A stretch of DNA of 64,000 nucleotides from Limnomonas spitsbergensis (lineage: Eukaryota; Chlorophyta; Chlorophyceae; Chlamydomonadales): contig JAYJMM010000064.1 in NCBI GenBank assembly GCA_037349105.1, forward strand, positions 186,001 to 250,000, given 5' to 3'. Below the pieces are notes generated by a model, which did no database searches, was not told the DNA's origin, and saw only the letters and a program-made list of their open reading frames with translations. This document shows positions 53,501-57,832 of this stretch, piece by piece. Position numbers and translations under genes: made by a program. Position 1 is the stretch's first letter; every line of letters begins with the position of its first letter.

Positions 53501-56398
53501 GGGACGAGAGCCAAAGCTACCACAGCTACGCACTCATACAGGTATGGAGGAGTGGGGAGGGAGGGAGCAGAAAGGGAAGACAAGAGCTGAGAGGGGGGAG
53601 AAGAGAGGGTCAGGGGGGGGAGGGGGGGGGAACTGATGTGTGACGGACCTCACGTTAAAATTTGATAGGTGACGTACCTAATGCTGGCTGAAGGCTGCTG
53701 AGTGGCACCGCTGCTGAGTGCCACCCAGACAGGGTTATCCAGTACGGCCGCTTGGCACCATACCATATTGTACCGCACCGTCTAACAATGCCTTTTGGAA
53801 ACACAATCCCGGTCATTTTCAAACCAGAACGCACCGGTCTCCGTACTAAACTGTTTGACCGTACTAAACTGTTTGACCGTACCGTACTGTTTGACCGTAC
53901 CGCACTGTTTGACCGTACCGCACTGTTTGACCGCACTATACTGTTTGACCGTACCATATTTATGTACAGGGTCACCGTGCTGCTGAGTGCCACCCGGCTA
54001 ATAGGAGATGGACCTGATGTTGAGTAATGATTATTAATTCGATATCAATGCTGGCTGATGGCACCGTGCACGCTGCTGAGTGCCACCCGGCTAATAGGAG
54101 ATGGAGCTGATGTTGAAAAGAACAATGCTACGCCCTGTTAGGGTATAGGGTCGTGAACCTGATGTTGAAAAAAGAACGCTACGCCCTGCTAGGATGTCGA
54201 GGTTAAGGAAACAGCGCAGCTCGGGGCCGTAGCCACATCCGCGCCGTTAACATGACGCAAAAAGAAAGAATGAAGCTGATGTTGGGGAATGATTCCTGTT
54301 TCGAATTCAATGCTGACTCTAGGACAAATCCATTTGCCAATCTATTATCACAGTTTTATTCTTATTATTTTATTCTTATTTTCGAAGTTAATGCTGGCTG
54401 CAGGCTGCTGATGGCGTCCCCCTCAGCCCCTCCCCCTCACGCTGCCACCAACACACACATGACCAAGGGCACCACGCAGACCACCAGCTGATCGGGGACT
54501 GGACACACCCGGATCTGGATCTAGACCTAGATGTACCGCGGCACGGATCCACGCAGAACGACGGCCCCGGTGGCACATCATCCCCTGCAGATCTGGATTC
54601 AGACCTAGATATGCCGAGGCATGGATCTACGGTGAGCGCCGGCACCCACGTGTCCTCACGAGGACCTGGAGATGACTCAGCAGCTGCCGGTAATGCTGAC
54701 TCAGCAGTGGATGGGCATGCTGACTCAGCAGCCGGCCTTGAAGCAACCTCACTGGCCCGGCCACACGCTTGGCATGTGGGGGGTGCAGGGGCTGTTGGAC
54801 TTGAGGCAACTCCACCGTCCCGGTCACTCACTGGGCATGTGCAGCCTGTGCTGGCTTCTGCCCAGGCGGCTCTACCCACCCAGCCTCTCTCAGCTCAGCA
54901 CCAAGACCTGATGGACGAGGCGGCCCTGGACATGGAGATGATGCGCTTGGAGGCAGAGCTAGGCCTGACCCCCAGCTACCCGGGTGGCAGCTTGGGGCTG
55001 GGCCTGTCCCCCCGCCCAGGAGGAGGCGTGCCCCCCCGCCCGGGTGAGGTCTTGGACCTGGGCCCATCCCCCCTCACTCCCCACCGCCGCCGAAGCACTC
55101 GGGACTCAGCCAGTGGCAGTGTGACGCTTCCTGCTACTGCTGCTGCTGCTGCTCCTGTTGCTGGCATGTCTGGCATGCCGCCTACTACTACTGCTGCTGG
55201 CATGCCGCCTACTGCTGCTGCTCCTGTTGCCGCTGGCATGTCTGGCTTGCCGCCTGCGGCTGCTGCTGCTTCTACCGATGCATGTGTTCAAGATAGCCCG
55301 GTAGCCCCACGAGCCAGTGGGGCGGCCAGGTCAGCAACCTTTGCCAGCCGTCCTTTTTCATCCCCCCGCCCGCACCGTCTGCGCATTTCCCGCAACAGCT
55401 GCGATCAGACCCTGCCATCAGTGCCAGCAGCGGCCGCAGCGGCGTCCTTTGCCCCGCCTGCCGCGGCGCTGTCTTCATGGGGGCCGGCGGCAGCAACCTC
55501 CCCACTTTTAAACTGCATGCATGTCTCTACTGCTGGTACGGCGGCAGCGGCGGCAGGTGGTGGATTTGGGCCCTTGCAGCCCGTTATGGTTCCGGGGCCA
55601 TCTGAGCCGCAACAACATCAACACGCGCAGCAGCAACAGCAACAACAAAAAGAGCAACACCAACAGCATCCAGAACCTCCCATCATTCTGGGTGGCTATG
55701 CCAGCAGACTGCTGTCCTTACGCACGCGCCTTACTTCCCCTCGCGAGGGTGCGGGGAAGGCGGGGTCTCCGGGCCGGCCTCAGCCGCAGGATGGCCCGAA
55801 GACGAGTTTGGGGCTGCGGTTAGGTCCGTTGCTGGGGGCCAGTAGGAGGGAGCACAAGGACCCTGAGGTGGTAACGGGTGCCTGCGTAGCAGGACCAGTG
55901 GAGGGTGGGGGGGCCGGGGGCAAGGATGACCAGGGGGCGGTTGAGGCCGGTCGCCTGCGAGCCCAACTCCTTGCTATGGGTCACGAGGAGGAGGAGGACG
56001 GGCTGGAAGGGGATGTTGGCGGCAGCAGGGGAAGCATGTCGGGATGGACGCCTGGGTCGGAGGGAGCAGGCGGAAGGGCAGGGGCAGAGGGGAGCAAGCG
56101 CTGGCTTGGACATCAGGACGCGACGCCGGCGGTGGCCACCTCAGCAGCTGCGGTCACAGGCTGCGGGGCAGGATCGATCCTGGAGGGCGGTACAGCTGAT
56201 AATCACCTGCAGCAAATGCCTCCTCTGCCACTAGGCGCTGGCGATGCAGCTGGCAACGTCAGCCAGCCGGTGGCGAAGCGGAGGCGGGGGCTGAAGCGGC
56301 TGCCACATGATGAAGCAGCTGGGGAGGAGCCAGGGAGATCCGGCATGATGTCGCGGTGGCGGATGTGTTGGGGGATGGGACAGGATGTCACGCCTTAG
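26389..56398 (+). CDS. large low-complexity protein gene, ~15 exons across 30 kb
   Basis: I reconstruct one gene from these exons: 26389-26523, 29619-29675, 30522-30654, 31496-31650, 32624-~33241, 34444-34627 (or from 34421), 35178-35332, 36681-37777, 38335-38447, 39999-40375, 42313-43300, 45608-45931, 46436-46504, 52289-53264 and 54488-56398. From 34.4 kb on, the end phase of each exon equals the start phase of the next (2, 1, 0, 2, 1, 2, 2, 2, 0) and all joins keep the frame open to the TAG at 56396. The product would be about 2,400 residues: a short ankyrin-like segment near the N terminus, then Ala-, Gln-, Ser/Gly- and Glu-rich tracts, and a basic KRRRGLKR motif near the C terminus that could be a nuclear signal. 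No catalytic domain is recognised, so no function is proposed. Introns reach 5.8 kb and are filled with minisatellites. The weakest joins are those around 32624-33241. Confidence 0.6.
26613..26816 (+). CDS. optional exon candidate
   Basis: A 68-codon open stretch lies between GTACAGAG and the donor GTCTGC and is phase 0 at both ends, so it could be inserted between exons 1 and 2 without shifting the frame. It includes KFESWMHALSRDPKGSLREL followed by LPQRL. Codon choice is more AT-rich in its second half and the acceptor is weak, so it may be intronic. Confidence 0.25.
26990..28845. repeat. 45-bp minisatellite in intron 1
   Basis: About 41 copies of GCCTGCCTGCATACCACACC followed by TGCCTGCCTGCACCACACCT and ACCCC. 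The unit is 45 bp, a multiple of three, so each frame gives a 15-residue repeat such as PACIPHLPACTTPTP. The array lies in the intron between 26523 and 29619 of the large gene model and is treated as non-coding. Confidence 0.92.
29197..29275 (+). mobile_element. short dispersed element family S, copy in intron 1
   Basis: The copy reads CCCCAAGCTGCGTTGTTTCC, then TTAACCTCCACGCCCTATTA, GGGCGTAGC and CTTTCTTTCTTTC. The string ACGCCCTATTAGGGCGT can fold as a 7-bp hairpin with a 3-nt loop, and the copy ends in a TTTC microsatellite, as SINE-like elements often do. Related copies lie near 54160 (minus), 61236, 61628, 63413 and 63940. Confidence 0.6.
29619..29675 (+). CDS. exon 2 of the large gene
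   Basis: The exon has nineteen codons between CTGCAACAG and GTGAGATC and is phase 0 at both ends: EHGASVSPTQDMLLEPFTP. A damaged copy of its 3' edge (CATGCTGCTGTGGCCTTTCA, then AACCGGCGAGATCC, with the donor GT changed to GC) sits at about 29934-29967. Confidence 0.5.
29690..29930. repeat. CTAAACCC-type degenerate repeats and 14-bp array
   Basis: Telomere-like phrases (CTAAACCCTAAACC with many substitutions) grade into about seven tandem copies of CTAAACCCCAGCAT. Similar AACCCTAAACCC strings recur in other introns of this gene (33480-33950, 39330-39380, 40390-40480, 45945-46430). They match the plant-type TTTAGGG telomere unit but are interstitial. Confidence 0.8.
29975..30160. repeat. 9-bp array CTACAATTG
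   Basis: About twenty head-to-tail copies of CTACAATTG occur with a few substitutions (CTAGAATTG, CTATAATTG, CTACACATG, and GTAGCAATTG once). Each unit contains the palindrome CAATTG. A 9-bp unit keeps all frames open, so the minus-strand ORFs here (NCS or IVA repeats) are not called. Confidence 0.92.
30284..30521 (+). repeat. two upstream partial copies of exon 3
   Basis: Segments at about 30284-30350 and 30410-30475 repeat the acceptor edge and first ~65 bases of exon 3 (CTCAG then GTCGATCAACCCCGTGCTGA; CTCAG then GCCGATCAATCCCTCGCTGA). Each is followed by CCTCACACCTTCTCCCCACA. Both keep a CAG acceptor, so they could compete with the true one at 30522. Confidence 0.75.
30522..30654 (+). 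CDS. exon 3 of the large gene
   Basis: It begins after CTCCTAG in phase 0 and ends in phase 1 before GTGGGG. It reads ADQPRAETWNPSSELSGERR, then ASPVDELDTAVPRNLLESVL and KAAN. The end LLESVLKAANG, joined to the next exon, gives the opening of an ankyrin-like helix pair. It is the only one of three tandem copies that runs on into unique coding sequence, so I take it as the real exon. Confidence 0.55.
31020..31310. repeat. 39-bp minisatellite in intron 3
   Basis: About seven copies of a 39-bp unit are seen: TTGTAGCTGACCTGTAGCTG, then AAGCACCCTTCAGGCCCTG. The phrase TGTAGCTGAA also occurs singly at 30910-30960 and resembles one end of the MITE-like elements at 31906 and 56749. Confidence 0.88.
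31496..31650 (+). CDS. exon 4 of the large gene, ankyrin-like segment
   Basis: After CTCAG the exon starts in phase 1 and reads GDVLAMLGEGHDVHAIQAAA, then ACLIRRMDLSLVSND, and ends near PPIDLQLRQ. With exon 3 it gives LLESVLKAANGGDVLAMLGE followed by GHDVHAI, which follows the ankyrin helix-loop-helix pattern (LL..V..GD...ML..G.DVHA). This is a weak single-repeat match. An exon-edge copy lies at 31378-31430. The donor is unclear: CAG/GCAGGT would be a GC-AG intron in phase 0, while GCAG/GTCCAG would be phase 1 and breaks the next exon. Confidence 0.55.
31906..32110 (+). mobile_element. MITE-like element, copy 1
   Basis: This ~200-bp element has near-matching inverted ends: GTTTTTTGTTAGTGGTTAC at the left and the complement of GTTTTGTGCAGTGCTTAC at the right. 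Its interior (CTGGACCGGCCTCCGG, then GCTGAAATGTAGCTGAAA) is shared with copies at 51259-51442 (inverted) and 56749-56930. There is no coding capacity, as in non-autonomous DNA transposons. Confidence 0.7.
32216..32623 (+). repeat. two upstream partial copies of exon 5
   Basis: Blocks at about 32216-32320 and 32472-32580 repeat the acceptor and first ~90 bases of exon 5 (CAG or TAG, then GCTGCTACCGCAGCTGCCGC, and a shared CTCCCCTCTGTCCTCC). The blocks are separated by C-rich stretches with CACACACCTCCCC. Confidence 0.75.
32624..33241 (+). CDS. exon 5 of the large gene, Ala-rich with 11-residue repeats
   Basis: It opens after CCCTTAG in phase 0 with a poly-Ala run, then PPGMCRLLLKPRHAHAAVAE, then six copies of an 11-residue unit of the type AAEKGGHAAHA (33-bp DNA unit, 32757-32965). 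It continues Ala/Thr-rich to about SRQAN. The end at 33241 (AAC-G before GTGATG, phase 1) is chosen because it matches the phase-1 acceptor at 34444. The repeat is also open in another frame as Met/Gln-rich sequence, so the frame rests on phase and on the Ala-rich composition. Confidence 0.45.
33235..33425. repeat. 66-bp direct duplication
   Basis: The segment starting TTCCCCCTGGTCCACTCTGC and running through TGCGTCGATTTTGTGCAGCA to CAATCCATCAGGC occurs twice in a row (about 33250-33325 and 33330-33402). It lies just past the proposed end of exon 5. Confidence 0.8.
34444..34627 (+). CDS. exon 6 of the large gene
   Basis: The open stretch ends AAG before GTACGC in phase 2 and reads SSSSDRSFIIASVPLNGRAA, then GQLTGGGVLISPPQAHLL, and ends SVFDGMMYA. 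Two acceptors are possible: CCCCCTCAG at 34420 (starts phase 2) and CTCACCGCAG at 34443 (starts phase 1, fitting exon 5). The join to exon 7 makes an AGC codon. A fragment of its 3' edge (CTGTCTTCGATGGCATGG) recurs at about 34769-34787. Confidence 0.6.
35178..35332 (+). CDS. exon 7 of the large gene
   Basis: It starts after CTCCCAG in phase 2 and ends in phase 1 before GTGAGG. It reads SIAPDGTSSYDSATAGWQAD, then QQNGMCDHPSIMCDQQESPN and EACSVAQPLPPQ. HPSIMCDQQ partly repeats QQNGMCD. G-run spacers follow in the intron at 35345-35455. Confidence 0.65.
35455..35700. repeat. GGATCTGGAG-type short repeats
   Basis: Loosely repeated phrases TCTAGATCTGGAGCTCTCTGG and variants occupy this stretch of the intron after exon 7, with several BglII-type AGATCT palindromes. 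No coding is seen. Confidence 0.7.
35825..36545. repeat. 60-bp minisatellite in intron 7
   Basis: About twelve copies of a 60-bp unit are present: GGGACCCACACATTTAGCGC, then ATGGGGTACCTCACCTGGGC, then ACAGGAGGGGGGGTCAGTTG. Each unit holds ACCTGGGCACAG followed by G, an acceptor-like string. Two unit types (ACACATTTAGCGCATGG and ACACTTTTAGCGCAGGG) are interspersed. Confidence 0.92.
36681..37777 (+). CDS. exon 8 of the large gene, Gln/Ala/Gly-rich
   Basis: It starts in phase 1 after TTGCTCGCAG and ends in phase 0 before GTGTGCAC, 365 codons. The order is a Thr/Pro-rich start with two ADL/TDV-type LQPP phrases, a Gln-rich tract with a repeated PPHNASQ, an Ala/Thr tract, a Ser/Gly tract (GGGGSSSGSNGSGSSGGGSS), then Ala-rich sequence ending LVTKAEVLEKLRK, which could be helical. 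CAG and GCT/GCTG runs are prone to slippage. No folded domain is recognised. Confidence 0.65.
38184..38334 (+). repeat. upstream partial copy of exon 9
   Basis: CTCCAG then GTCAATGTTGTTTCCAATCG, and on through GAAGAGGCGACTCTGTGGGTG, repeats the first ~50 bases of exon 9 with substitutions. CACACCCGTCCACACATATG occurs upstream of both copies and again at 37900, so intron sequence was copied too. Confidence 0.75.
38335..38447 (+). CDS. exon 9 of the large gene
   Basis: It starts in phase 0 after CCTCTCCAG and ends in phase 2 before GTGGCC. It reads VNAVFNRMHPGRGSTVGVNV, then LTSIDANQYQQPPDARS. Its 3' edge (CAGTACCAGCAGCC plus the GCAGCAGGT junction) is echoed at about 38536-38571 and 39086-39117. 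The join to exon 10 makes an Arg codon. Confidence 0.6.
38600..39055. repeat. 45-bp GT-rich minisatellite in intron 9
   Basis: About nine copies of TGCTGGTTTAAGTGGTGGGT, then GGGTGAGAGAGTGGGTGGGT and GGGTG. The plus strand is almost C-free, and GTGAG occurs in every unit. AGAGAG and AGACAG variants alternate in blocks. Confidence 0.92.
39999..40375 (+). CDS. exon 10 of the large gene, acidic
   Basis: It starts in phase 2 after CCACACAG and ends in phase 1 before GTGAGG. It reads YLDLITQGRLTAPPPRQPTG, then an acidic tract (EQDEEEEDGEEKEDGGEGKE), a His-rich stretch HHDHCHQED, a second acidic run of seven Glu, and DHDYEDVADRYPNRKGCP. An alternative acceptor at 39935 gives the same phase and adds 21 residues. 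The acidic tracts suggest a charged, disordered linker. Confidence 0.65.
40590..42295. repeat. 14-bp minisatellite in intron 10
   Basis: More than 100 copies of a 14-bp unit occur. The first third is TCCCACCTGCCCCC type (40590-41045), the rest CACCTGTCACCACC type with ACATGTCACCTCCC variants. CACCTG on this strand means CAGGTG on the other, an E-box hexamer and a donor-like string. All frames stay open across 42 bp, which explains the long ORFs. Confidence 0.93.
42313..43300 (+). CDS. exon 11 of the large gene, Gln-rich
   Basis: It starts in phase 1 after CTCCTTGCAG and ends in phase 2 before GTGAGAGG, about 329 codons. It begins SVSSMVQCLLASPPPGAADP, then a segment with two similar pieces (EGSYGQLSSRQRGCEPEGQF and EEACGQLNSDQR), an acidic DDDEDLDDQRR, a poly-Gln tract, a Pro/Gly/Arg-rich part, and ends RRSYSTGRGRASEDAR. 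The ends agree in phase with exons 10 and 12. Confidence 0.68.
43560..45390. repeat. 54-bp minisatellite in intron 11, ending in a 33-bp variant
   Basis: About 28 copies of a 54-bp unit are followed from 45110 by about nine copies of a 33-bp derivative: CCTCCCCCTGGGTGCACCTC, ATAGCCCCACCATCAGGAGG, GCATCTCAACCCGA. Units alternate in blocks between CCCGACCTCCCCCTGGG and CCCAACCTCCCCCAGGG. In one frame the unit reads PDLPLGAPHSPTIRRASQ, with an RRAS basophilic-kinase-like motif. Three frames on plus and one on minus are open throughout, and the phases of the flanking exons make this intronic, so I do not call it coding. Confidence 0.92.
45399..45607 (+). repeat. two upstream partial copies of exon 12
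   Basis: TTGTAG then CTGGATGACCCAACTAAGTG at 45405 and TTTTAG then ATGGATGACCCAGCCAAGTG at 45511 copy the acceptor and first ~55 bases of exon 12 (ATGGATGACCCAGCGGAGTG). All three continue CCCGTCCCAC.ACCTCTGCCT and are joined by CCCTTTGTACC or CCCTTATACC phrases. Confidence 0.8.
45608..45931 (+). CDS. exon 12 of the large gene
   Basis: It is phase 2 at both ends, after CCCTTTAG and before GTAGGG. It reads WMTQRSARPTASASSPWVVH, then RVEGRGKDSRWSSTALSLGE, an Ala/Glu segment AAAEMEAGGPAAAAAGLTAF, and ends GLRLIGMQSQTRTPAN. It is the third and only full-length of three tandem copies of its 5' edge. Confidence 0.65.
46436..46504 (+). CDS. exon 13 of the large gene
   Basis: A short exon, phase 2 at both ends, after CGCATGCAG and before GTGAGG: YAVSGAVPAAVDRAPLRHDS then DM. 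It lies at the end of CCCTAAA-like degenerate repeats and before the largest intron (46505-52288). Confidence 0.55.
46575..50995. repeat. 10-bp minisatellite, ~440 copies, in intron 13
   Basis: Almost every unit is one of two words, CCTCCTATGC or CCACRTATGC (R is A or G), with rare CCCCATATGC, CCATGTATGC, CCTCATATGC and single-base variants. Unit length hardly ever departs from 10 bp over 4.4 kb. Blocks of the same word order recur (for example 48541-48620 and 48961-49040; also near 49960, 50080 and 50480), showing higher-order duplication. A 10-bp unit without stops keeps all three plus frames open for about 1,470 codons each, which argues against coding. Confidence 0.97.
51062..51160 (-). 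repeat. dispersed repeat family G, inverted copy in intron 13
   Basis: CTTCTGGGCTCCAAGCTCGG followed by CCGCGTGGGCGCTCAACTG is the reverse complement of the family core seen at 23340-23510. A purine-rich GAGAAAGTAGAAACTAAAAG stretch follows, as in the inverted copy at 23640. Confidence 0.6.
51259..51442 (-). mobile_element. MITE-like element, copy 2 (inverted)
   Basis: Read on the minus strand it matches the copies at 31906 and 56749 (CTGGTCCGGCCTCCGTCAGG, then GGCCCAAGCATGG, and AAAGTGTAGCTGAGAG). The ends are GTGTTTTTTTAGTG on plus and TAGTCGGTAAGG on minus. It lies in intron 13. Confidence 0.65.
51778..52245. repeat. 24-bp minisatellite in intron 13
   Basis: About nineteen copies of CATACCCCATGTGGCCCATG followed by CAGC or CAGG. 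In one frame it reads PYPMWPMQ repeats. It ends about 45 bp before the acceptor of exon 14. Confidence 0.92.
52289..53264 (+). CDS. exon 14 of the large gene, Ala/Ser/Pro-rich
   Basis: It starts in phase 2 after CCCACCAGCAG and ends in phase 0 before GTAGGG, about 325 codons. It begins PHGDTDTSDASTAAACARAL, passes Ala/Ser/Pro-rich sequence, an AGSRAHAGGRAHAGGRA repeat and a Gly-rich part, then APPRHPPPAVFQSPSSS, and ends DLDPDLTMLTHHSYSLTQ. The DNA for PPRHPPPAVFQSPSS recurs downstream of the gene at 56458 and 56543. Copies of its 3' edge lie at about 53384-53430 and 53515-53540. Confidence 0.68.
53265..53640. repeat. G-rich intron 14 segment with two exon-14 3'-edge copies
   Basis: GGAGGGAG-type purine repeats surround two degraded copies of the end of exon 14: GGATCTGGACCATGACCTCA up to CACAGCTACGCACTG before GTAGGG, and CTACCACAGCTACGCACTCA, TACAG before GTATGG. 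Each keeps a plausible donor. Confidence 0.75.
53846..53966. repeat. 18-bp minisatellite
   Basis: About seven copies of CTGTTTGACCGTACCGCA with substitutions lie in intron 14. Frames read through it as a six-residue repeat. Confidence 0.9.
53960..54120. repeat. ~100-bp direct duplication
   Basis: GTGCTGCTGAGTGCCACCCG, then GCTAATAGGAGATGGACCTG and ATGTTGA occurs at about 53967-54025 and again at 54069-54117. The family-S copy on the minus strand follows. Confidence 0.8.
54158..54255 (-). mobile_element. short dispersed element family S, inverted copy
   Basis: GAACGCTACGCCCTGCTAGG, then AGGTTAAGGAAACAGCGCAG, and GGGGCCGTAGCCACATCCGC is the complement of the copies near 29200, 61628 and 63940. 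A further GCTACGCCCTGTTAGGGTA fragment is at 54127. Confidence 0.6.
54488..56398 (+). CDS. last exon of the large gene, with stop codon
   Basis: It starts in phase 0 after CAGACCACCAG (weak acceptor) and runs 636 codons to TAG at 56396-56398. It begins LIGDWTHPDLDLDLDVPRHG, with a tandem duplicate DLDSDLDMPRHGST, then a repeated DSAAAG/NADSAV piece, a likely helix MDEAALDMEMMRLEAELGL, Ala/Met/Pro repeats (AGMSGMPPTTTAAGMPPTAA), a poly-Gln tract, PPIILGGYASRLLSLRTRLT, an acidic HEEEEDG, and a basic VAKRRRGLKRLPHDE near the end. The last part is less repetitive and could be the conserved portion. The function is unknown. Confidence 0.7.
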   Translation: MIGDWTHPDLDLDLDVPRHGSTQNDGPGGTSSPADLDSDLDMPRHGSTVSAGTHVSSRGPGDDSAAAGNADSAVDGHADSAAGLEATSLARPHAWHVGGAGAVGLEATPPSRSLTGHVQPVLASAQAALPTQPLSAQHQDLMDEAALDMEMMRLEAELGLTPSYPGGSLGLGLSPRPGGGVPPRPGEVLDLGPSPLTPHRRRSTRDSASGSVTLPATAAAAAPVAGMSGMPPTTTAAGMPPTAAAPVAAGMSGLPPAAAAASTDACVQDSPVAPRASGAARSATFASRPFSSPRPHRLRISRNSCDQTLPSVPAAAAAASFAPPAAALSSWGPAAATSPLLNCMHVSTAGTAAAAAGGGFGPLQPVMVPGPSEPQQHQHAQQQQQQQKEQHQQHPEPPIILGGYASRLLSLRTRLTSPREGAGKAGSPGRPQPQDGPKTSLGLRLGPLLGASRREHKDPEVVTGACVAGPVEGGGAGGKDDQGAVEAGRLRAQLLAMGHEEEEDGLEGDVGGSRGSMSGWTPGSEGAGGRAGAEGSKRWLGHQDATPAVATSAAAVTGCGAGSILEGGTADNHLQQMPPLPLGAGDAAGNVSQPVAKRRRGLKRLPHDEAAGEEPGRSGMMSRWRMCWGMGQDVTP

Positions 56399-56440
56399 GT
56401 CATGATAGCACAATACGGTGCAATACGGCACAGTTCCGGA

Positions 56441-56640
56441 GTATGTTACCAAAGTGCTCCGCCCAGGCATCCCCCTCCGGCAGTGTTCCAGTCACCCTCC
56501 AGCATTACCGAATTATGTTACCGGAGTATGTTACCAAAGTGCTCCGCCCAGGCATCCCCCTCCGGCAGTGTTCCAGTCACCCTCCAGCATTATCGAATTA
56601 TGTTACCGGAGTATGTTACCAAAGTGCCACCGTACGGCTC
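56441..56640 (+). repeat. 85-bp tandem copies containing a piece of exon 14
   Basis: The unit starts GTATGTTACCAAAGTGCTCC and continues with a ~52-bp string, GCCCAGGCATCCCCCTCCGG then CAGTGTTCCAGTCACCCTCC, identical to exon 14 at about 53106-53155. Full units start at 56441 and 56526, and a third start at 56611 breaks off. So exonic sequence has been copied about 3.3 kb downstream, past the stop codon. Confidence 0.88.
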
Positions 56641-56748
56641 GATACGGCACGGGTTCACGTGCTACTATGCATTAGACAGGGCATGAGGAGGAGACAGGAT
56701 GCCACTTACCTTCACGTGCTACTATGGATTAGGCAGGGCATGAGCAGT

Positions 56749-56930
56749 GTGTTTTTAGTGGCTACTGGACCACCTTTGCTGGGCCGTCCCGGGGCCGATT
56801 GACACCAAACCTGGACCGGCCTCCGGCCGGTGGCCCAAGCATCAAAGGGCTTGTGGCAGGGGGCGAAAGTGTACCTGAAATGTAGCTGAAAATGACGCCG
56901 TAACCACTGCAAGCAACACTATACATGAGG
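56749..56930 (+). mobile_element. MITE-like element, copy 3
   Basis: The left end GTGTTTTTAGTGGCTAC pairs with the right end GTAACCACTGCAAGCAACAC (complement GTGTTGCTTGCAGTGGTTAC). The interior matches copies 1 and 2 (CTGGACCGGCCTCCGGCCGG, then CCTGAAATGTAGCTGAAA). A flanking GGCATGAG.AGGAG..ACAGGATGCCACTTACC phrase occurs on both sides (56680-56710 and 56934-56956), so the element lies within a local duplication. Confidence 0.7.
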
Positions 56931-57264
56931 AGGGGACAGGATGCCACTTACCACATACGTGCCATAACCGTATATATCGGTGTTGCGAGCACAGAGTCTC
57001 CAAATTTCCGTCTCTTATGCTCCGAAGCCTAGTTGAATGCCCAGCTGCCCATCTTTGAGGGCTGAGATGGCGCAAGAGTTCCTGTACAAGTCTAATTAGG
57101 GCCTGTCGGAATCTTGCAACCTGGTAGTGCCCCTGGTCTTTTTACTGAGTACCTTTAATAGGACAGACATCTTACTGTAAAGAGCACCAGTCTAGCTTCC
57201 GAGGCATCCAGACTCCATTTACACGACAGTCAGGACTTAGCAGATCAGTCAAGACTAGCCAACA

Positions 57265-57832
57265 TCAAGATGTGAAAGCATGAATCATAGAGCTGATCAG
57301 CGCCACGAACACCAGCTTGTCATCATAGCTCAATGCATGACATACGGACACGGTCTGTGAGATCCAAGTGAAACCAGCCGCACAAGCGGCTGCAAAAAGG
57401 CTCTTCACTGTATCCCTGGCTGTTGACATGAAGCCACACGTTGAGGCAACGACCAGAATTCTGACGTCCACGAAGTTCTGATCAACTAGCTTGTATGCAG
57501 TTACTCCAGGCGGGATGCATCCTATCTACAGAGCCTAGGGGCATGACGAAGTTCTGGTTGCGCAAAGTTTTGGCAATACCAGCAGTAGACATGGGCTGCT
57601 GCAGATGCAAGGCTAAGATGCCACTAAGCTCTTGGCTGCTTTTCTCGTCCATCGTTATCCGCTGCAAAATCGGGTAGTGGGCTCTAGCGATAAGCCTCAT
57701 GCATGCTGATGTCCCGGATTCGACCATAGACATACATATTTCATAAGGGGAGCACTCTTTTGCGATACAAAAGTTGTGAGCCGTTGTGTGATTCACCGAC
57801 CTGTACCTTACATTTCTGGCAACTAAGTTCAT
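57265..57832 (-). pseudogene. unrecognised protein-coding region, frame change inside
   Basis: Two overlapping minus-strand frames look protein-like. 57832-57482 includes SACMRLIARAHYPILQRITM, then DEKSSQELSGILALHLQQPM and TLRNQNFVMPLGSV. 57510-57265 includes VTAYKLVDQNFVDVRILVVA, then STCGFMSTARDTVKSLF, and ends SMIHAFTS. The two meet around 57480-57530 with a frame change and share an LxxQNFV motif (RNQNFVMP and VDQNFVDV), which hints at an intron, a frameshift or duplicated exons. I recognise no family. Composition is balanced, unlike the repeats nearby. Confidence 0.35.

Noticed and set aside
53752..54027. ORF with LFDRTA repeats
   Set aside because: It is the 18-bp array in intron 14, in phase with itself only.
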